This document shows positions 11,030 to 22,739 of a stretch of 64,000 nucleotides of DNA, piece after piece. How positions within the stretch are numbered: position 1 is the first letter of the stretch; each line of letters starts with the position of its first letter. Position numbers and translations under genes: made by a program. The notes under the pieces are model-generated. The model did not search any database, had not been told where the DNA came from, and worked only from the letters and a program-made list of their open reading frames with translations. This stretch comes from Cercis canadensis. Its lineage: Eukaryota > Streptophyta > Magnoliopsida > Fabales > Fabaceae. The stretch covers positions 246,525-310,524 of the forward strand of contig QAOA01001821.1 of NCBI GenBank assembly GCA_003255065.1, written 5' to 3'.

Positions 11030-12420
11030 TGACTGTTGGTATCTAGACAGTGGCTGTTCTAGGCACATGACTGGAGATCCCTCAAAGTTTGTCTCCTTTA
11101 AAAAAGTGGATTTGAGAGATGTCTTTTTTGGTGACAATAGCAAAGGTAGAATTGTCGGATTAGGTAAAATCAAAATCTCTCCTAATCCACTCATTGACAA
11201 TGTCTACTTGGTCAAAGGTTTGATATATAATTTGCTGAGCATAAGTCAGCTTTGTGACAAGGGTTACAAAATCATTTTTGAAACTGCTTATTGCATCATT
11301 CACAAGAAAATTTCTGATGATGTTTTATTTGTTGGTCAGAGAAGTTCCAATGTGTATACTGTGTCTGGAGATTCATTGAATTCAAAAAGGGAAACCTGTT
11401 TTTCTTCTTAAAGTAATAATTCTTGGCTATGACATAGAAGACTTGGACATGCAAATTTTAAACTTATTTCCAAGCTTTCTAAAAAGGAACTAGTTTTTGG
11501 TTTACCTAAACTAGTGTTTGAAAAGGACAAGATTTGTGCTGCTTGTCAACAAGGTAAGCAAATCAAATCCTCCTTCAAATCTAAGAAAGAATTGTCATTT
11601 TCTAGGTCACTCTAACTTCTCCATATGGATCTCTATGGACCAGCATCTACATGAAGTTTAAATAGAAAGAAATATGGTTTAGTTATTGTGGATGATTTTT
11701 CAAGCTTCACTTGGGTTTTCTTTCTTGCTCATAAGGATGACATTTTTTATGTTTTTGAAAATTTCAGCAAAAGAGTGCAAAATGAAAAAGGGTTTTGCTA
11801 TCACCTCAATTAGGAGTGATCATAGTGGAGAATTTGAGAACAAGTTGCTCAACAATTTATGTGAAAACCAAAGAATCCACCATAATTTTTCTTGTCCTAG
11901 ACCTCCCCCCCTCCAACGAAATGGTGTGATTGAAAGGAAAAATAGAACTCTAGTTGAAATGGGTAGAACTATGTTGTGCGAAAATGATTTGCAAAAATAT
12001 TTTTAAGCTGAAGCTGTAAACACAACATGCTATATTTTGAATAGATGCTTGATTAGACTTATTTTGAAGAAAACTCCGTATGAGCTTTGGAAAGGGAGAA
12101 AACCTAATGTGAGCTACTTTCATGCATTTGGCTATAAATGTTTTGTGTTAAATAATAGAAAAGAACATTTGAGAAAATTTGATTCCAAATTTGATGAAGC
12201 TATTTTCTTGGGTTATTCTTTTTCAAGTAAAGCTTATGTAGTCTTTAATAAAAGAACTCTCATTGTAGAAGAATCAATGCATGTAGTTTTTGATGAATCT
12301 AACTGCCATTTGATTTCAAATACTCTTGAGGAGAATGAAATATTGCAAGAAAGCATCAAAATGCTTGTTAGAGGAAAAAGCAGCAAGGAGCTTGCACCAG
12401 AACCAGTTCATAAGAACTAG
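11030..12420 (+). pseudogene. SIRE-like protease and integrase remnants
   Basis: The protease begins YLDSGCSRHMTGD near 11041 (active-site DSG). GAG-pre-integrase follows (RRLGHANFKLISKL) with the integrase zinc region (CAACQQGKQIKSS). The integrase core then has Asp in LLHMDLYGP, Asp in IRSDHSGEFEN and Glu in GVIERKNRTLVEM, so the catalytic triad is preserved. It continues to TPYELWKGRKPN and VFNKRTLIVEESMHVVFDE. Frameshifts and stops lie near 11411, 11430, 11613, 11654 and 12003. It is non-functional. Confidence 0.9.
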
Positions 12421-12725
12421 TTCAGGAAAATTTCCTCAATAGAATGCAGTAGTTCAGTCTACAACTGAGGCTAAATACATGGTAGTTGGAATTTTCTATT
12501 CACAAGTGCTTTGGATGAAACAACAATGGGTTGACTATGATATTTTTCTAGACAAAATTCCTTTGTTGTGTGATAATCTTTGTGGTATCAATATTGCAAA
12601 AAATCCATTTTAGCATTCTAAGACCAAACATCATTTCCTTAAGGATCATGTCATTAAGGGTGATATAGAACTATCTTTTATTAGTATTGATGATCAAATT
12701 TCTGACATCTTTACTAGCATTTAGT
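12421..12725 (+). pseudogene. RNase H C-terminal stub; RT deleted
   Basis: Directly after the integrase tail the text jumps to the end of Copia RNase H: TTEAKYMVVG, QVLWMKQQWVDYD, LCDNLCGINIAKNP, KTKHHFLKDHV. The whole reverse transcriptase and the start of RNase H, normally about 1.4 kb, are missing between roughly 12420 and 12450. Confidence 0.85.
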
Positions 12726-14947
12726 TAAAAATTGATTTTGTTTTGTTAGACATGAGCTAGGCATGATAAACTTGTCTTAATGAGATATGACTGTTTACAT
12801 TTTGTTTGTACATATGCATATCATTTCTCTTTCTTTGTCTTTCTCTGTTTGTCAAGAAAACGCTGGTTGTTCAATTTCACTTGGTATGCTTCTGGAAATT
12901 TGACAAAGATGTTTGGAATATTTAGACAAAATTATTTATGCCCAAAACCAGTTTTGAACCTATGAAATATTTCATTTTTGGGCTACCAAATTTTTTAAAA
13001 GACTGTAATCTTGCTAGGCCTTTTACTTCAAAAGGATCTGGTTATCTTTCTTGGGCTGATATATGTTGGATTCTTTCTTTAAAAGATTTCTTTCATTTCT
13101 CTTGGGTTGGTTTGTCATTAAATTGTTCTAGGCTTGGATTTCTTGGCCTGCGTTTTCTAGCCTTTGGCCAAAATGCACACGTCTTTAACCGCCCTTTGCA
13201 AGCGCACCATTGTCATTCATTATATTATCTTCTTCCTCATTTGAATCTTGTCCTAATGTGTTTTATATGCATTTTTATTCACCTTGTACGTTCTCTCTTT
13301 GTTCTTGTGTTTGTCACTTTCTTTGTTCAACTTTCGCATTGTGTAGCAAGGTAACCAGATACTTAAGTTTTTGAATAGAAGAATAAGCTAAAGACTAATG
13401 GCTAAGTGTAAAGACAAAACAATTGTTCACCTTTTTCATGCAGAACCAATATCCATTTCAGAATAATTTGAACCTATATTTGTTTTAAAATATGATTCTT
13501 CCTTTGAAATTGAAACTGACTCAGATCAAGAACAAGAACCTAAACTGGTTCCTGAGCTTGCTTATGAGAAAGAGCCTCAACCAATTTCTTCTGAAAAGAG
13601 CAGAAAATTCAAGATGAAAAGCCATAAAGACTGTATTTACTCCAAGGGTTGCAAGTGTTTCTACCTCTCTGCTTGAAAGTAAAGCTGCTAAGGAAATCTT
13701 CAAAAATATTTTGAAACTAGATCAATAGCACCTGGTTGCTCAGTAACTTGGGAATCCAAGAATTCTTCCACCAAAGTAGTTGAGAGGATGTTTGCTAAGA
13801 TGGGCTGGTTTGAAATGTTGAAGCTAGATGAACCTCTGCTAGGAAAGGTAATTCGGTTATTTTATGCTCATGTACAACCTTTGCAAGGTTCTAATTCTAG
13901 CATGATCTATCTAAAAAGTTGTGGCGGGGTGAAAATTCTGTTGACTGAAAAAGTGCTAGCTAGTGTGCTTAAATTGGCTATTAATGGGACTGCAAGTCTG
14001 TACAGAAGGTTTGGTTCTCTGATTTGCTTCTTTATGATGATGCAATGACATTTCTTTATGATTTTCTTAAGTTTAGAGGCCAAGGAAGACCTCCTTCCAT
14101 ACATTGCTTTGACCCCATGACCAAAACACTGGCAAAACTAGTTACTACCCAACTTCTGCCTAGAATTGGAAGCCATATGAAGAACCAGTTACTTCTGCCA
14201 GCTCTTCAAAGAGACATGCGCCTGCTGCACCTAGTTCTTTCAAATCCACAAAGAAACAAAAAAACAACCATAACGAACTTCTTCCTACCAATCAATTGAT
14301 CATGTGGAATGGATAGCAATTGTCAAGCCTGTTGACTTAGCTAATCAGATTGGAAAGCACCTTAACTATTTTCAGACTATAGTGTTTGTTTGCTCTGCTA
14401 GACTTGCTATGGTTGAAAAAGAATTGGCCCTCACAAAGAAATAGTTGGCAACTTTGAAAGTTTCAAACCATCTACTTCTTAGGATTATATTTCTAACTTT
14501 CATTGTTAAAACTTCAGTTATGTATACAATTAACTTGAGTGTTCTCCAACATTTTTATGTTCTTCTTTATTTTGCATATCATGCATTATGCATCAGTTCA
14601 TAGTCTGCTTGACTTTTGTTCATGGAGAATCTCTTGAATTTATAATGGTATCTATTTTGGTTTTGATATTTGATATCTAATTTGAATTCTGGAATAGTCT
14701 GTATTCTATTTGCTGATTGTTCTTCTCCCTTGCCTTTTTGATAATGACAAAGGGGGAGAAATATGAGATACTCTGCTTGAACTGTTATTATATCTGTTTG
14801 AATTATCTCATATGGAAACTTCCTGCTTCTTCTTAAAATTATTTTGAAAACTGCTTTTAGAACTAATTCTGAAACTAGTTCTGAAATAGGCATATTTTCA
14901 AGGGGAGATTTCCATTAGGCATTTGTCATCATCAAAAAGGGGAAAAT
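12726..14947 (+). other. SIRE-like 3' internal region with remnant of an extra frame
   Basis: SIRE elements often have an additional, sometimes env-like, frame between pol and the 3' LTR. Here a degraded coding-like stretch runs from about 13397 (MAKCKDKTIVHLFHAE) to about 14320. It includes FAKMGWFEMLKLDEPLL, VIRLFYAHVQ and MIYLKSCGGVKILLTEKVL. The spacing resembles the plant transposon-associated domain often seen with retrotransposons; that is a weak judgement by eye. No membrane segment convinces me. The purine run AAAAAGGGGAAAAT at 14934-14947 is the likely polypurine tract. Confidence 0.5.
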
Positions 14948-16423
14948 TATTAGTCCCACAATTCTCTTATTCATTTTTTTATGATAACAAATGATCCTAC
15001 TGTTACTAATCTTTTGTTATGTGCTTAAGTGTTTATTTAGAACAAGTTAGTAAGAAGTCTTCAACAAAGGACTAGTTCTAACAAAGGAGTTTTGACAAAG
15101 GGATTCTTGCTGATGTGGATGAGGATCTATGCTGAATTAAGAAGACCCAAGAAAGCTCTATTTTTGTTAGAAGTTTTCTATACAAAATGAGGAAATTTCC
15201 TCTTAAAAGTGCAGCTGCAAGATCCACTTTTTAAGGGATAAAGTAAGAATTGTTTATTGCTAAAAGTGAAAGAGATAATGCAAATGTGATTCTCTTTCTC
15301 TATGTGGTGGACAATTGTCCTTAGTGGGGCTATTTTCTGAACTCTTCACGTGGGCTCATCTTCCTTTATGAAGAGATATTCTTTGAGCCTTCAAGAGCTA
15401 GCAGAACTTATTCTTAATAACCAGTTCTGGCTTGTGTGATGATCTTCGAATTTTGTTGATGTGGACAAAGCTTGTCGAGGACTCTTTAGCCAAGTTTAGC
15501 CTTTTAGAATCCAACTAAGAGTTGTGCTAGTGAGTTTGGAAAGTTCTCTTTGAGTTGACTGATGTGTAGTTTTCTCTTCTCAAGGAACACTTCACCTACT
15601 TTTTCTTACACAAGGACAAGTCTCTTTTCACAAAAGGACAAAAGACCATGATGCATGATGGGCCTTGTGTCAGCAAGAGGAAAAATTTTCTCCTAGCCTT
15701 TTGTGAAGACCTCATGTGCACAAGAAAGAAGATAAAAGCAAGAAGACTTTCAAGGCTTCATTTTTTATGCATGAAGAGTAAAAAGAAGAAAACTTTTTAG
15801 AGAGAGAAAGAAGCCATTGTTGAGAGCTTTGCTCTTTTTCTTCACGGCCATTTTTTTCATGCTTTAAGATTTTCATTGTAATACATCTACTATGTTAAAG
15901 AGAGTTTCTTTTTTGGGACTACACCAAAACACTTGGGTTTTGTTCTTGGATTTCTATGGGAGAAATCCATGAGAGTGATCTCTAGTGAGTTAGAGATAGA
16001 GAGTTCATGGTTAGCTTAGAAAATAAAAACCATGGTTGTTAAGCTTGAAGAAGCTTGGGAAAATAAACTTGTTGTTAAGCTTGGAGAAGTTTGGAAAAAT
16101 AAACTTATTTTAAAGCTTGGAAAAATAAACTTGAAGAATAGTGAAACCTCATTTGTGGGAGAAGTGGATGTAGGCATGTTTTAGCTGAACCACTATAAAA
16201 TCTCTTTTAGATTTTCTTCCTCTTCATCCCTGATTTTTTGGATAAATTTCTGTTTTATTCTATATGGTTTATTAAGTTATTTTATGCATTCAAATATGGC
16301 ATTTGTAAAAGAATTAGTTTATAAGAACTAGTTCTTAAACAATATGTGATTTGAATATGTTTTTACAAACGATTTTTAACAATTCCTATTCACCCCCTCT
16401 AGGAGTAGACTCTGCAACTCTCA
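14948..16423 (+). repeat. 3' LTR of the SIRE-like element
   Basis: It starts TATTAGTCCCAC (TG changed to TA against the 5' LTR) and ends CAACTCTCA. The five bases that follow are CGGAA, matching TGGAA before the 5' LTR except for one base. Confidence 0.92.
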
Positions 16424-16429
16424 CGGAAT

Positions 16430-17805
16430 ACTCATTTGTTGCCGATAATATTGTAATGAATGTGTGATAGGATTAGATCCCAAGTACTATTGCTCATAAG
16501 AGCATTAAATTCCTCAGATATGCTGCTCTTTAATGGGGAGATTTAAGAGCTTGAGAGACACATGTGGGTTCAAGAGCTTGAGGGAGAGGGTATTTTGAGA
16601 TAGCATAGAGCTACTTGGGTTTGTGTATGTTGTTTTTGGCTCGGGTAGTCATGGGGTGTGTGTTTTAGGGAGGAATGGAGGGAGGGGGAGTTGAATTACC
16701 TGAGGTAAGTCCTTGAGTGATAGGCGGCAAGGGCACTGCTGTAGGGACATTGATATCACAATGAGAGGAAGATGAAGGAGAAACACGTGAGGAAGTATTT
16801 GAGGAGGAAGAAGTGGAAGTAGGCTAAGGAGAGGGTGAGGATGCGGTGTGATGAGGATTGGAAGGTGATGGAGTTTGAGTGAAACTTTAAAAGGAAATCA
16901 GCCCATGGGATAATTGAGAGGTAGGTAGGATTGATAGGGTAAAGTTTAAAAGGGACAGTGACTCTTTTGAAAAAGGAAAGATATGCTCTAAAAATTTGAC
17001 ATGCCGTGAGTGGAAGAATTTGTGGGTTTGAGTGTCAAAACAAATAAAGACACTTTACGTGTTAGAGTAGCCAAGAAAGACACAAGAGTTTGATTTAGGT
17101 TGAAGTTTGTTGGTTGTATACAGTTTTAGCCAAGGAAAACAAAGACACCCAAAAATTTGTAATTTGGAATAATTTGGGGTTTTATTAAATAAAATGGAGA
17201 AAGGGGATTTGGAGTGGATGATTGGCGTGGGGAGTCTATTGATAAGGTAGGTTGCTGTTTTGAGAGCAAAAGTCCAGAACTTGGTGGGAAGAGAAGCATG
17301 GTTGAGAAGGCAACGAGCCATTTTAAGTAAATGACGATGTTTGTGTTCTAAGAGTCCATTATGTTCAGGAGTGTGTGGAAGAGTGTGTAAGTGTGCTATC
17401 CCATGAGAAGAGAGAAAGGGGTAGAGCCTTACGTAATCTCCACCATTATCAGAATAAAATGTTTTAATTATAGAGTTAAAGGTTTTCTTAACTAATGCTT
17501 TAAAAGTAGGAAAATTTAAGGAAACATCAGATTTATTTTTGATGGGGTAAAGCCAAATATAACGAGAAAAATGATCAATGAAAATTACATAATATCTAAA
17601 TCCATCAAGGGAATAATATGGGGTAGGGCCCCATACATCTGAAAAAATAATATCCAGGGGACCTGTATTAGAAAGACTAGAGACATCAAAGGATACCTTT
17701 TGACTTTTGTTCCTAAAACAGGTGACATAGGGGGAGGGCTTGGAGGGAGTGATCGGAAGACTCTCAGAAGCAAAAATTTGACGCATGACAATGGATGAAG
17801 GGTGG
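16430..17805 (-). pseudogene. Ale-like Copia integrase and linker to RT
   Basis: On the minus strand the text begins HHLGHPSSIVMRQIF, in frame with the upstream gag-protease but after a TAG in place of the usual Trp. The integrase core reads DIIFSDVWGP (Asp), FYSDNGGDYV (Asp) and PEHNGLLEHKHR (Glu), followed by ATYLINRLPTP and CVFLGYSNT. From about 17054 to 16430 it is the low-complexity linker and the start of the RT region (EEFNALMSNSTWDL). Here the SIRE-like element breaks it. The catalytic DDE residues are visible, but the frame is broken. Confidence 0.88.
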
Positions 17806-17819
17806 CCAAGGTGATGATG

Positions 17820-19177
17820 CTAGTGAACAGGCGATGGTTTGATGGTGGAGTGAGTAGCAAAAGGGGAAGAATCGAGTGGATGGGGCAATGGTAAGTGGTA
17901 GACATTGTGATTACTCCGACCTTGCAACAGTGGCTTGCCCGTTGTCAAGGACTTTACTTGAAAATGAGATGGAAAAAATTCAACTGAAACTTTATTCTGT
18001 TTACATAATTGAGAAACAGAAATTAAATTGACATTAATAGAGGGAACACAAAGTACATTATAGAGTTTAAGAGAGGAAGGTAAAATCATGGTGCTTGTGT
18101 CAGATATAGGAAGGGTATTACCATTGACAACTATTAGATTATCAGGACCATCATAATCAGTGGAGATAGAGAGATTGCCAAAGTCATTAGTGATGTGATG
18201 AGTGGCTCCAGAGTCAATAATCCAATGAGGATTAGGGTTGGCAGGGGCGGCAACAATATGAGTAGAAAGGGAGACATTCGAGTTATTGGTGACCTTGAAG
18301 CAATATTTTGCAATATGCCCACGTTTGTTGCAAAATTGGCATATCGTGGGTGATGAGGGTTTGTGGTTAGTGTTTGGGGAGTGATGAGGGTGATGAGGAG
18401 TAGAATTAGATGGGTGAGGGTTTAGGGTTGGACATCGGTTGGAATGTCTTGGATAAGAGGGATTGGAGTGTCTCTTGACATAATTGGCAACCACTGGAAT
18501 TTCTACAGATTTGGCTTCCTTTTGAAGGTGAGCTTCATGGTCAGTGAGCAATTCATAGAGTTCATCATATGAGACGGGGTTCTCTCTAATGTGGAGGGCA
18601 GCGGAGATGTCCTTGTAATTAGGACCCAAGCTGCTTAAACAGTGAAGGATGAGGTCAATTTCATCCAAAGGGTGGCCAATGAGAGAGAGTTCATCAACAA
18701 TGCCCTTAATGTTGTGGAGATGCTCAGAAACTGGGGTGGAACCCTTGGTGAGGTTCGAAAGACGCTCCTTTAAGGTCAAGACATGAGACCTAGAGCAATT
18801 AGCAAAGGCACAACGCAGCTGGTCCCAAGCCTCTTGGGCAGATTCTGCTTGTGAGAGATGACAGCATGTGCATTCAATTCACAAGACGCCATGATGGCTA
18901 AAAGCAAGAAGTGATCTTGCCGTACCTAAAAGGTGGACAATGGGTTGGCGAGAATTTCACCATTGACTTCAACAGTGGGTGGTGGGCATGGGGTGGAGCC
19001 GATGATGTGGCCAATGAGACCATACCCTATAAGCATGGATTTCATTTGTTTTGCCCATGCAACATAGTTGTTGAGAGCAAGTTTGATGACCAGATTGGAT
19101 ACATTCATGGTGACTAGGTCCGGTGTGGTGTTGGTTTGAGTGGAAGGGATGGTATGGATGGAAGAGGTGGTAGACAT
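17820..19177 (-). pseudogene. Ale-like Copia gag and protease
   Basis: The start ATG is at 19177 (MSTTSSIHTIP). The N-terminal gag (NNYVAWAKQMKSMLIGYGL) ends in a TAG near 18926, and the frame shifts before 18779. The rest is open from 18779 to 17820: a UBN2-type gag region, the zinc knuckle CQFCNKRGHIAKYC, then the protease (HWIIDSGATHHITND). The knuckle and the protease DSG are intact. Confidence 0.9.
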
Positions 19178-19230
19178 GGTGTTTAAAAAAAAAAAAATGA
19201 GAGCTGGATAAAAAAATGCTTGTGAAAGCT

Positions 19231-19246
19231 TTTGACTCTGATACCA
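19231..19246 (-). other. Primer binding site of the Ale-like element
   Basis: The minus strand reads TGGTATCAGAGTCAAA, the usual initiator tRNA-Met type, just downstream of the LTR in the element's direction. Confidence 0.88.
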
Positions 19247-19514
19247 TAAAGGAAAACCGAGAAGATGGAGAAAGGTCACAACTTTCATTTAGTGTAATTG
19301 TAAATTTATACAAGTGTAAAGTATATTCAAACAAAAAGGAGACTAACCCTAGAAGGAGACTAATCCCTAGATGAGCTGATAAGTATATTTTGTTACAAGT
19401 ATATTTGACTAAGTAAGATAAATCAATAAATCAAATTCTAACTAACTGCTAACTCACTAATAGTAACTAGGTTCCAAACATAATATATAGTGCATATATA
19501 ACAACAACCCAACA
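19247..19514 (-). repeat. 5' LTR of the Ale-like element
   Basis: On the minus strand the LTR starts TGTTGGGTTGTTG and runs about 268 bp to the PBS. The length fits Ale-type Copia elements. The partner LTR is outside the window, so the boundaries rest on the PBS and the TGTTGGG start only. Confidence 0.7.
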
Positions 19515-19541
19515 TGCCCAGATGGTAGATGCTAGTCAAGG

Positions 19542-19930
19542 TTACATAGGTGTCCTTAACAAGTCATAGAAAGCAAAAGAGTAGTAATCACAAACACATT
19601 TGCAAACTCTTCCAATAATATCCTTTATCTGATCACTATAACTAGGGTCAGTTAAAGTATCATAGTATTTGTTCCACATCATAACTCCACCATAGTTGGA
19701 AGCTTTCTTTATGGTTGGAAGAACCTTAGTTTGTAGCACATCTGGTTCTATAAAACCACCGTTTGGATCCACGGTTGGATGTGTCGGAAGCCCCAAGAGG
19801 ATGCTGTTAGATGAAATTGATGAAGTCTAAGTGTTCCATGATCTAAAAAGACACAGTAGTGTTATATATATCATCATATCGGCATGGTTGGTTGTTGTAG
19901 AATTGAACCCAGATATAATCAAATCGGCCG
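19542..19930 (-). pseudogene. Class III chitinase (GH18) pseudogene, C-terminal part
   Basis: The minus strand reads FDYIWVQFYNNQPC, then after a frame break GLPTHPTVDPNGGFIEPDVL, KKASNYGGVMMWNKYYD and DPSYSDQIKDI. These match in order the C-terminal third of the intact chitinase at 24751-25779 (YIYVQFYNNPPC, NYGGVMLWSRYWD, NPSYSDQI). The signal peptide and the catalytic DGIDFDIE region are absent. The segment between the two blocks is shortened and frameshifted. The 5' LTR of the Ale-like Copia element lies just past its 3' end. It is a dead tandem copy of the chitinase. Confidence 0.88.
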
Positions 19931-20718
19931 CAATGGACTTGGATGCCGATGAGCTGCTACTGATATGGTGGTTTCGGAACTTGGAGGCCAAGTTGGCCTC
20001 CTCATCATAGCGAAAACCAACATTCTCGACCAAGTTGGCCTGTTGATTTTCTCTCGACCAACTAATTTATGGGTTTTAATTTGTTGGGTTATTTGATTTC
20101 TAGGGTTTTTTCATCTTCAAGAGCTATGAGCAATCTTCCGATTTAGAAAGAGAAAAAAAGAGGGAGGGAAGAAGCGCCATTGATGAAACCATGGAAACCC
20201 AGAAGCTGAAGAAGATAGTCACCTAATGTGTATGTAGTTTTTCTCTGCTTATTTTTGGATGTCCTTTTGAAAAAGTTTTTGTTTTATTTTGTTTGTTTTT
20301 TTTTTTTTACACTTTTGAAAGCACATGGAGATAATTGCATGTTTTAAAACATTTAAGGGTAAATCACACGTCATGTAAAGTTAAATAGGATAAATTAATT
20401 TTTTTCCTAATTTAAAAATTTTGGATGGTAATTTGTGTAAATTCTTTTTTTTTTTTTTTNTTTTTTTTGGTTTTTGATTTTGACAAGACAAGGGATGTGG
20501 TCAACCATGTAATTGTCCTTTATTATTTAGTTTGATACTTGTCTCAATCAAAATGCACCATGTGCATGCTAACTGCTAAGATAATTATTAAGACAATCCG
20601 ACTTGTTGATCAATTTTTTTTATACGATTTTAAATTCAAACACAGAACTCACAAGTTTTGATAATGATCTCAGTATTACTCAGCTACAAGCTGTTGAGCA
20701 GGTTTTCAACTTGACCTT
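19931..20718 (-). other. Region upstream of the chitinase pseudogene, no recognised gene
   Basis: A short frame on the minus strand (20033-19827) runs into the pseudogene in the wrong phase, and I do not recognise its N-terminal part. The rest is AT-rich with long T runs (near 20295, 20450), including a single N at 20460. I see no gene here. Confidence 0.4.
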
Positions 20719-21621
20719 TGTTAGCCCCAAGGTGTTGTTTTGATGAGTGAAAAAAAATTATATAATGTGTATTTGAGTTGAAAATATTTCATATTTGAAA
20801 AAATAAATCACAGAGTTGACTATCTTGAGGCAAGAAGTGGACTACTCCAGGTCAGAGAACAAGGAGTCAATTACTTCAAGTGAAAGGAGTCAACTACTTG
20901 CAACTAGAGAACAAGGAGTCGACTACTTTGAACTTAAAGGAGCTTCAAACACACAAGGGACCATCAGACTCAAAGGAGTCGACTACTCCATAAATTGTAG
21001 TCGACTACTTCATCCTAGGCAGTCGTTTTCATTAGGGTTTGAGCAATTAAAACCCTTCAACGGCTAGTACTCAATTATGGCTATAAATAGGAGACCTCAA
21101 GGCATTCCAAGATGCAAGAGAAGAGATCAAAATCTTTCATAGAATTTCTAAGCTTTCTTTGTCTTCATTGTTTGAGATTATATTCTCCTAGAGCTTCATC
21201 TTTGTAATTCATTCTTATTGAGAGGGGTTTTATATCTTGTTTAAACACAAGGGTTTTTGTAATAAGGGATTGGTTCCCTTGGGTGTGAGATCTGATTCAA
21301 GAAAGGAAAAATATCCCTTGAGAGTCATAGGTATAGAGGGTGTGAATACTCTTGCAAGTACCCAAGAAATCTTGTAGAGATAATGAATAGCTTAAGGGTG
21401 GCTTGAGCAAGAATACATAGACTTGGATTTGAGCTGAACTTCTATGACTCATCTTCTCTTCCATTGACTCTATATTTTGCTCTATTATTNTATTCTACTC
21501 TATTATTTATATTTTTATTATCTTGTTATTTCTAGATTCGTTTGTGTTCATCTCTTGAATATTTGGAAAAGATTTTAATTACCCAATTCACCTCCTCATG
21601 GGTGCTTACATAGATTAACAA
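20719..21621 (+). repeat. Solo LTR of a Copia-type retrotransposon
   Basis: It begins TGTTAGCCCCAAGGTG, a start I associate with SIRE-like plant LTRs. It contains several copies of GGAGTC(G/A)A(C/T)TACT and GTCGACTACT between 20813 and 21016, a TATA box (CTATAAATAG, 21081) and a polyadenylation-like region. It ends near 21621 after ACCCAATTCACCTCCTC. GACCTT occurs on both sides (20713-20718 and 21622-21627), consistent with a target duplication. No internal domain or partner LTR is present. The exact right end is uncertain by a few bases. Confidence 0.72.
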
Positions 21622-21627
21622 GACCTT

Positions 21628-22739
21628 AAGAACAAACAATAAAAATAAACTTTTGTTTTCTAAAATTTGTCTATTAATAAATATATTACGTAGGAAGGCA
21701 CAAACCAATCGAGTTTTCATTTTCTAATTTGCAATTGTGATTATAATTTTCTCAATTTAATTCATGATTTGACATTTGATAAAGATAAGAATATTACAAT
21801 TTGACATTAGATAAAGATATGAATATTACGTTTTACTTTAGGCGAGCGCTAAGCTACACCGCTCAAAGGGTCCTTGAGTCTCATACGTTCAATTATGGTT
21901 ATGCATCATCAACTAAAACAAGCCAACCGATTCAAGTGATTCCAGCCTGTGTTTTAATCTGGCCCCAAATAAAGTTGAAATGATGATTAATGACTTTTAT
22001 TTATCAGCTTTTTTTTTAATTATTGTTTTCCATATTTTTAGGAAACTTCCTTTATTTTCTTTTCTATACAAGCTTAATTTATTTTTCGTTTATTAAATCT
22101 TAATATTTTATGGTTAACCAAAAATTAATCTAAACTAAAACTAAAATTTATTATTATTTTCATTCATAATTAGAACAAATTAAATTAAAGTATTTAATAT
22201 CTTTTTCTGGTCGTATTTAAGTATACTTTTTTTTTTAAAAAAAAAAAAAATGTCTTCTTCCTCCTTCCCCTTCCACCACCGTCCCTGGCCGTCATCTTCT
22301 CTTCCTTCACCAGCCATCACTCTCCACCAACTGGAATCCAAGGCAGAAGGAAAGGCAGGCTACTGGCACCGGAACAAGAGCGAACAAAACCTTCTTAAGC
22401 CAGTCATGGTGGATCTTCTGGTGACATTGGAAGATTTGCGAAGTGGGTCCAATTGGGAAGCTCAAATGGTTGGGGATTGAAGTGATTGCATGGTGGTGGC
22501 GGCAGCGGTGTTGAATGTGTCGGATGGTGGCAATGAGAAGGGAGAAGGAGAGAGCACGTGATGATGATAACGATTCAAAAGTGGAGATGAGCAAGAGAAA
22601 GACCACCTGGTTTCCGGTAACTAAATATTTTAATCGAACGGCTGAGATTCAAAGAGAGGGTGGTGTAGCTTAGTGTTCGCCTTTACTTTATATTGTTGTC
22701 TTTTATAGTTTATTGGATTCCAAATTATGTGTTTGTATT
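21628..22739. other. AT-rich intergenic DNA with an unrecognised short frame
   Basis: A 76-codon frame at 22250-22480 (+) starts after an A/T-rich tract (MSSSSFPFHHRPWP) and is overlapped by a 99-codon frame on the other strand. The base composition is richer in G and C than the surroundings. It may be a fragment of a captured exon. I recognise neither protein. Nothing else coding is visible. Confidence 0.35.

Larger units (their letters stand above)
7422..16423 (+). mobile_element. SIRE-like Ty1/copia element, complete but decayed
   Basis: The element is 9002 bp, with LTRs of 1481 and 1476 bp, a tRNA-Met-type PBS, gag, protease, integrase, a stub of RNase H, a long 3' region and a polypurine tract. 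It is flanked by TGGAA (7417-7421) and CGGAA (16424-16428), a five-base target duplication with one change. It sits inside the minus-strand Copia RT. The long gag, with a coiled coil and two zinc knuckles, and the integrase text (IRSDHSGEFEN, LGYSFSSKAY) fit the SIRE/Maximus lineage. RT and most of RNase H are deleted. Confidence 0.92.
6813..19514 (-). mobile_element. Ale-like Ty1/copia element, split by two nested insertions
   Basis: Read on the minus strand from 19514: LTR, PBS, gag with a zinc knuckle, protease, GAG-pre-integrase, integrase and the start of RT (to 16424). A 9.0 kb insertion follows, and the RT continues from about 7410 to 6813. There the Athila element interrupts it. The rest of RT, RNase H and the 3' LTR lie left of the window. 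The short LTR and the integrase text (ATYLINRLPTP) suggest the Ale lineage; that placement is inferred, not computed. Confidence 0.85.

Noticed and set aside
20813-21016. GTCGACTACT array as a CRISPR or satellite array
   Set aside because: Motifs are only about 10 bases, irregularly spaced, inside an LTR of a plant genome.
22250-22606. A 76-codon plus-strand frame and a 99-codon minus-strand frame as possible genes
   Set aside because: They overlap each other, match nothing I recognise and lack a promoter signal; mentioned only as an unknown fragment.
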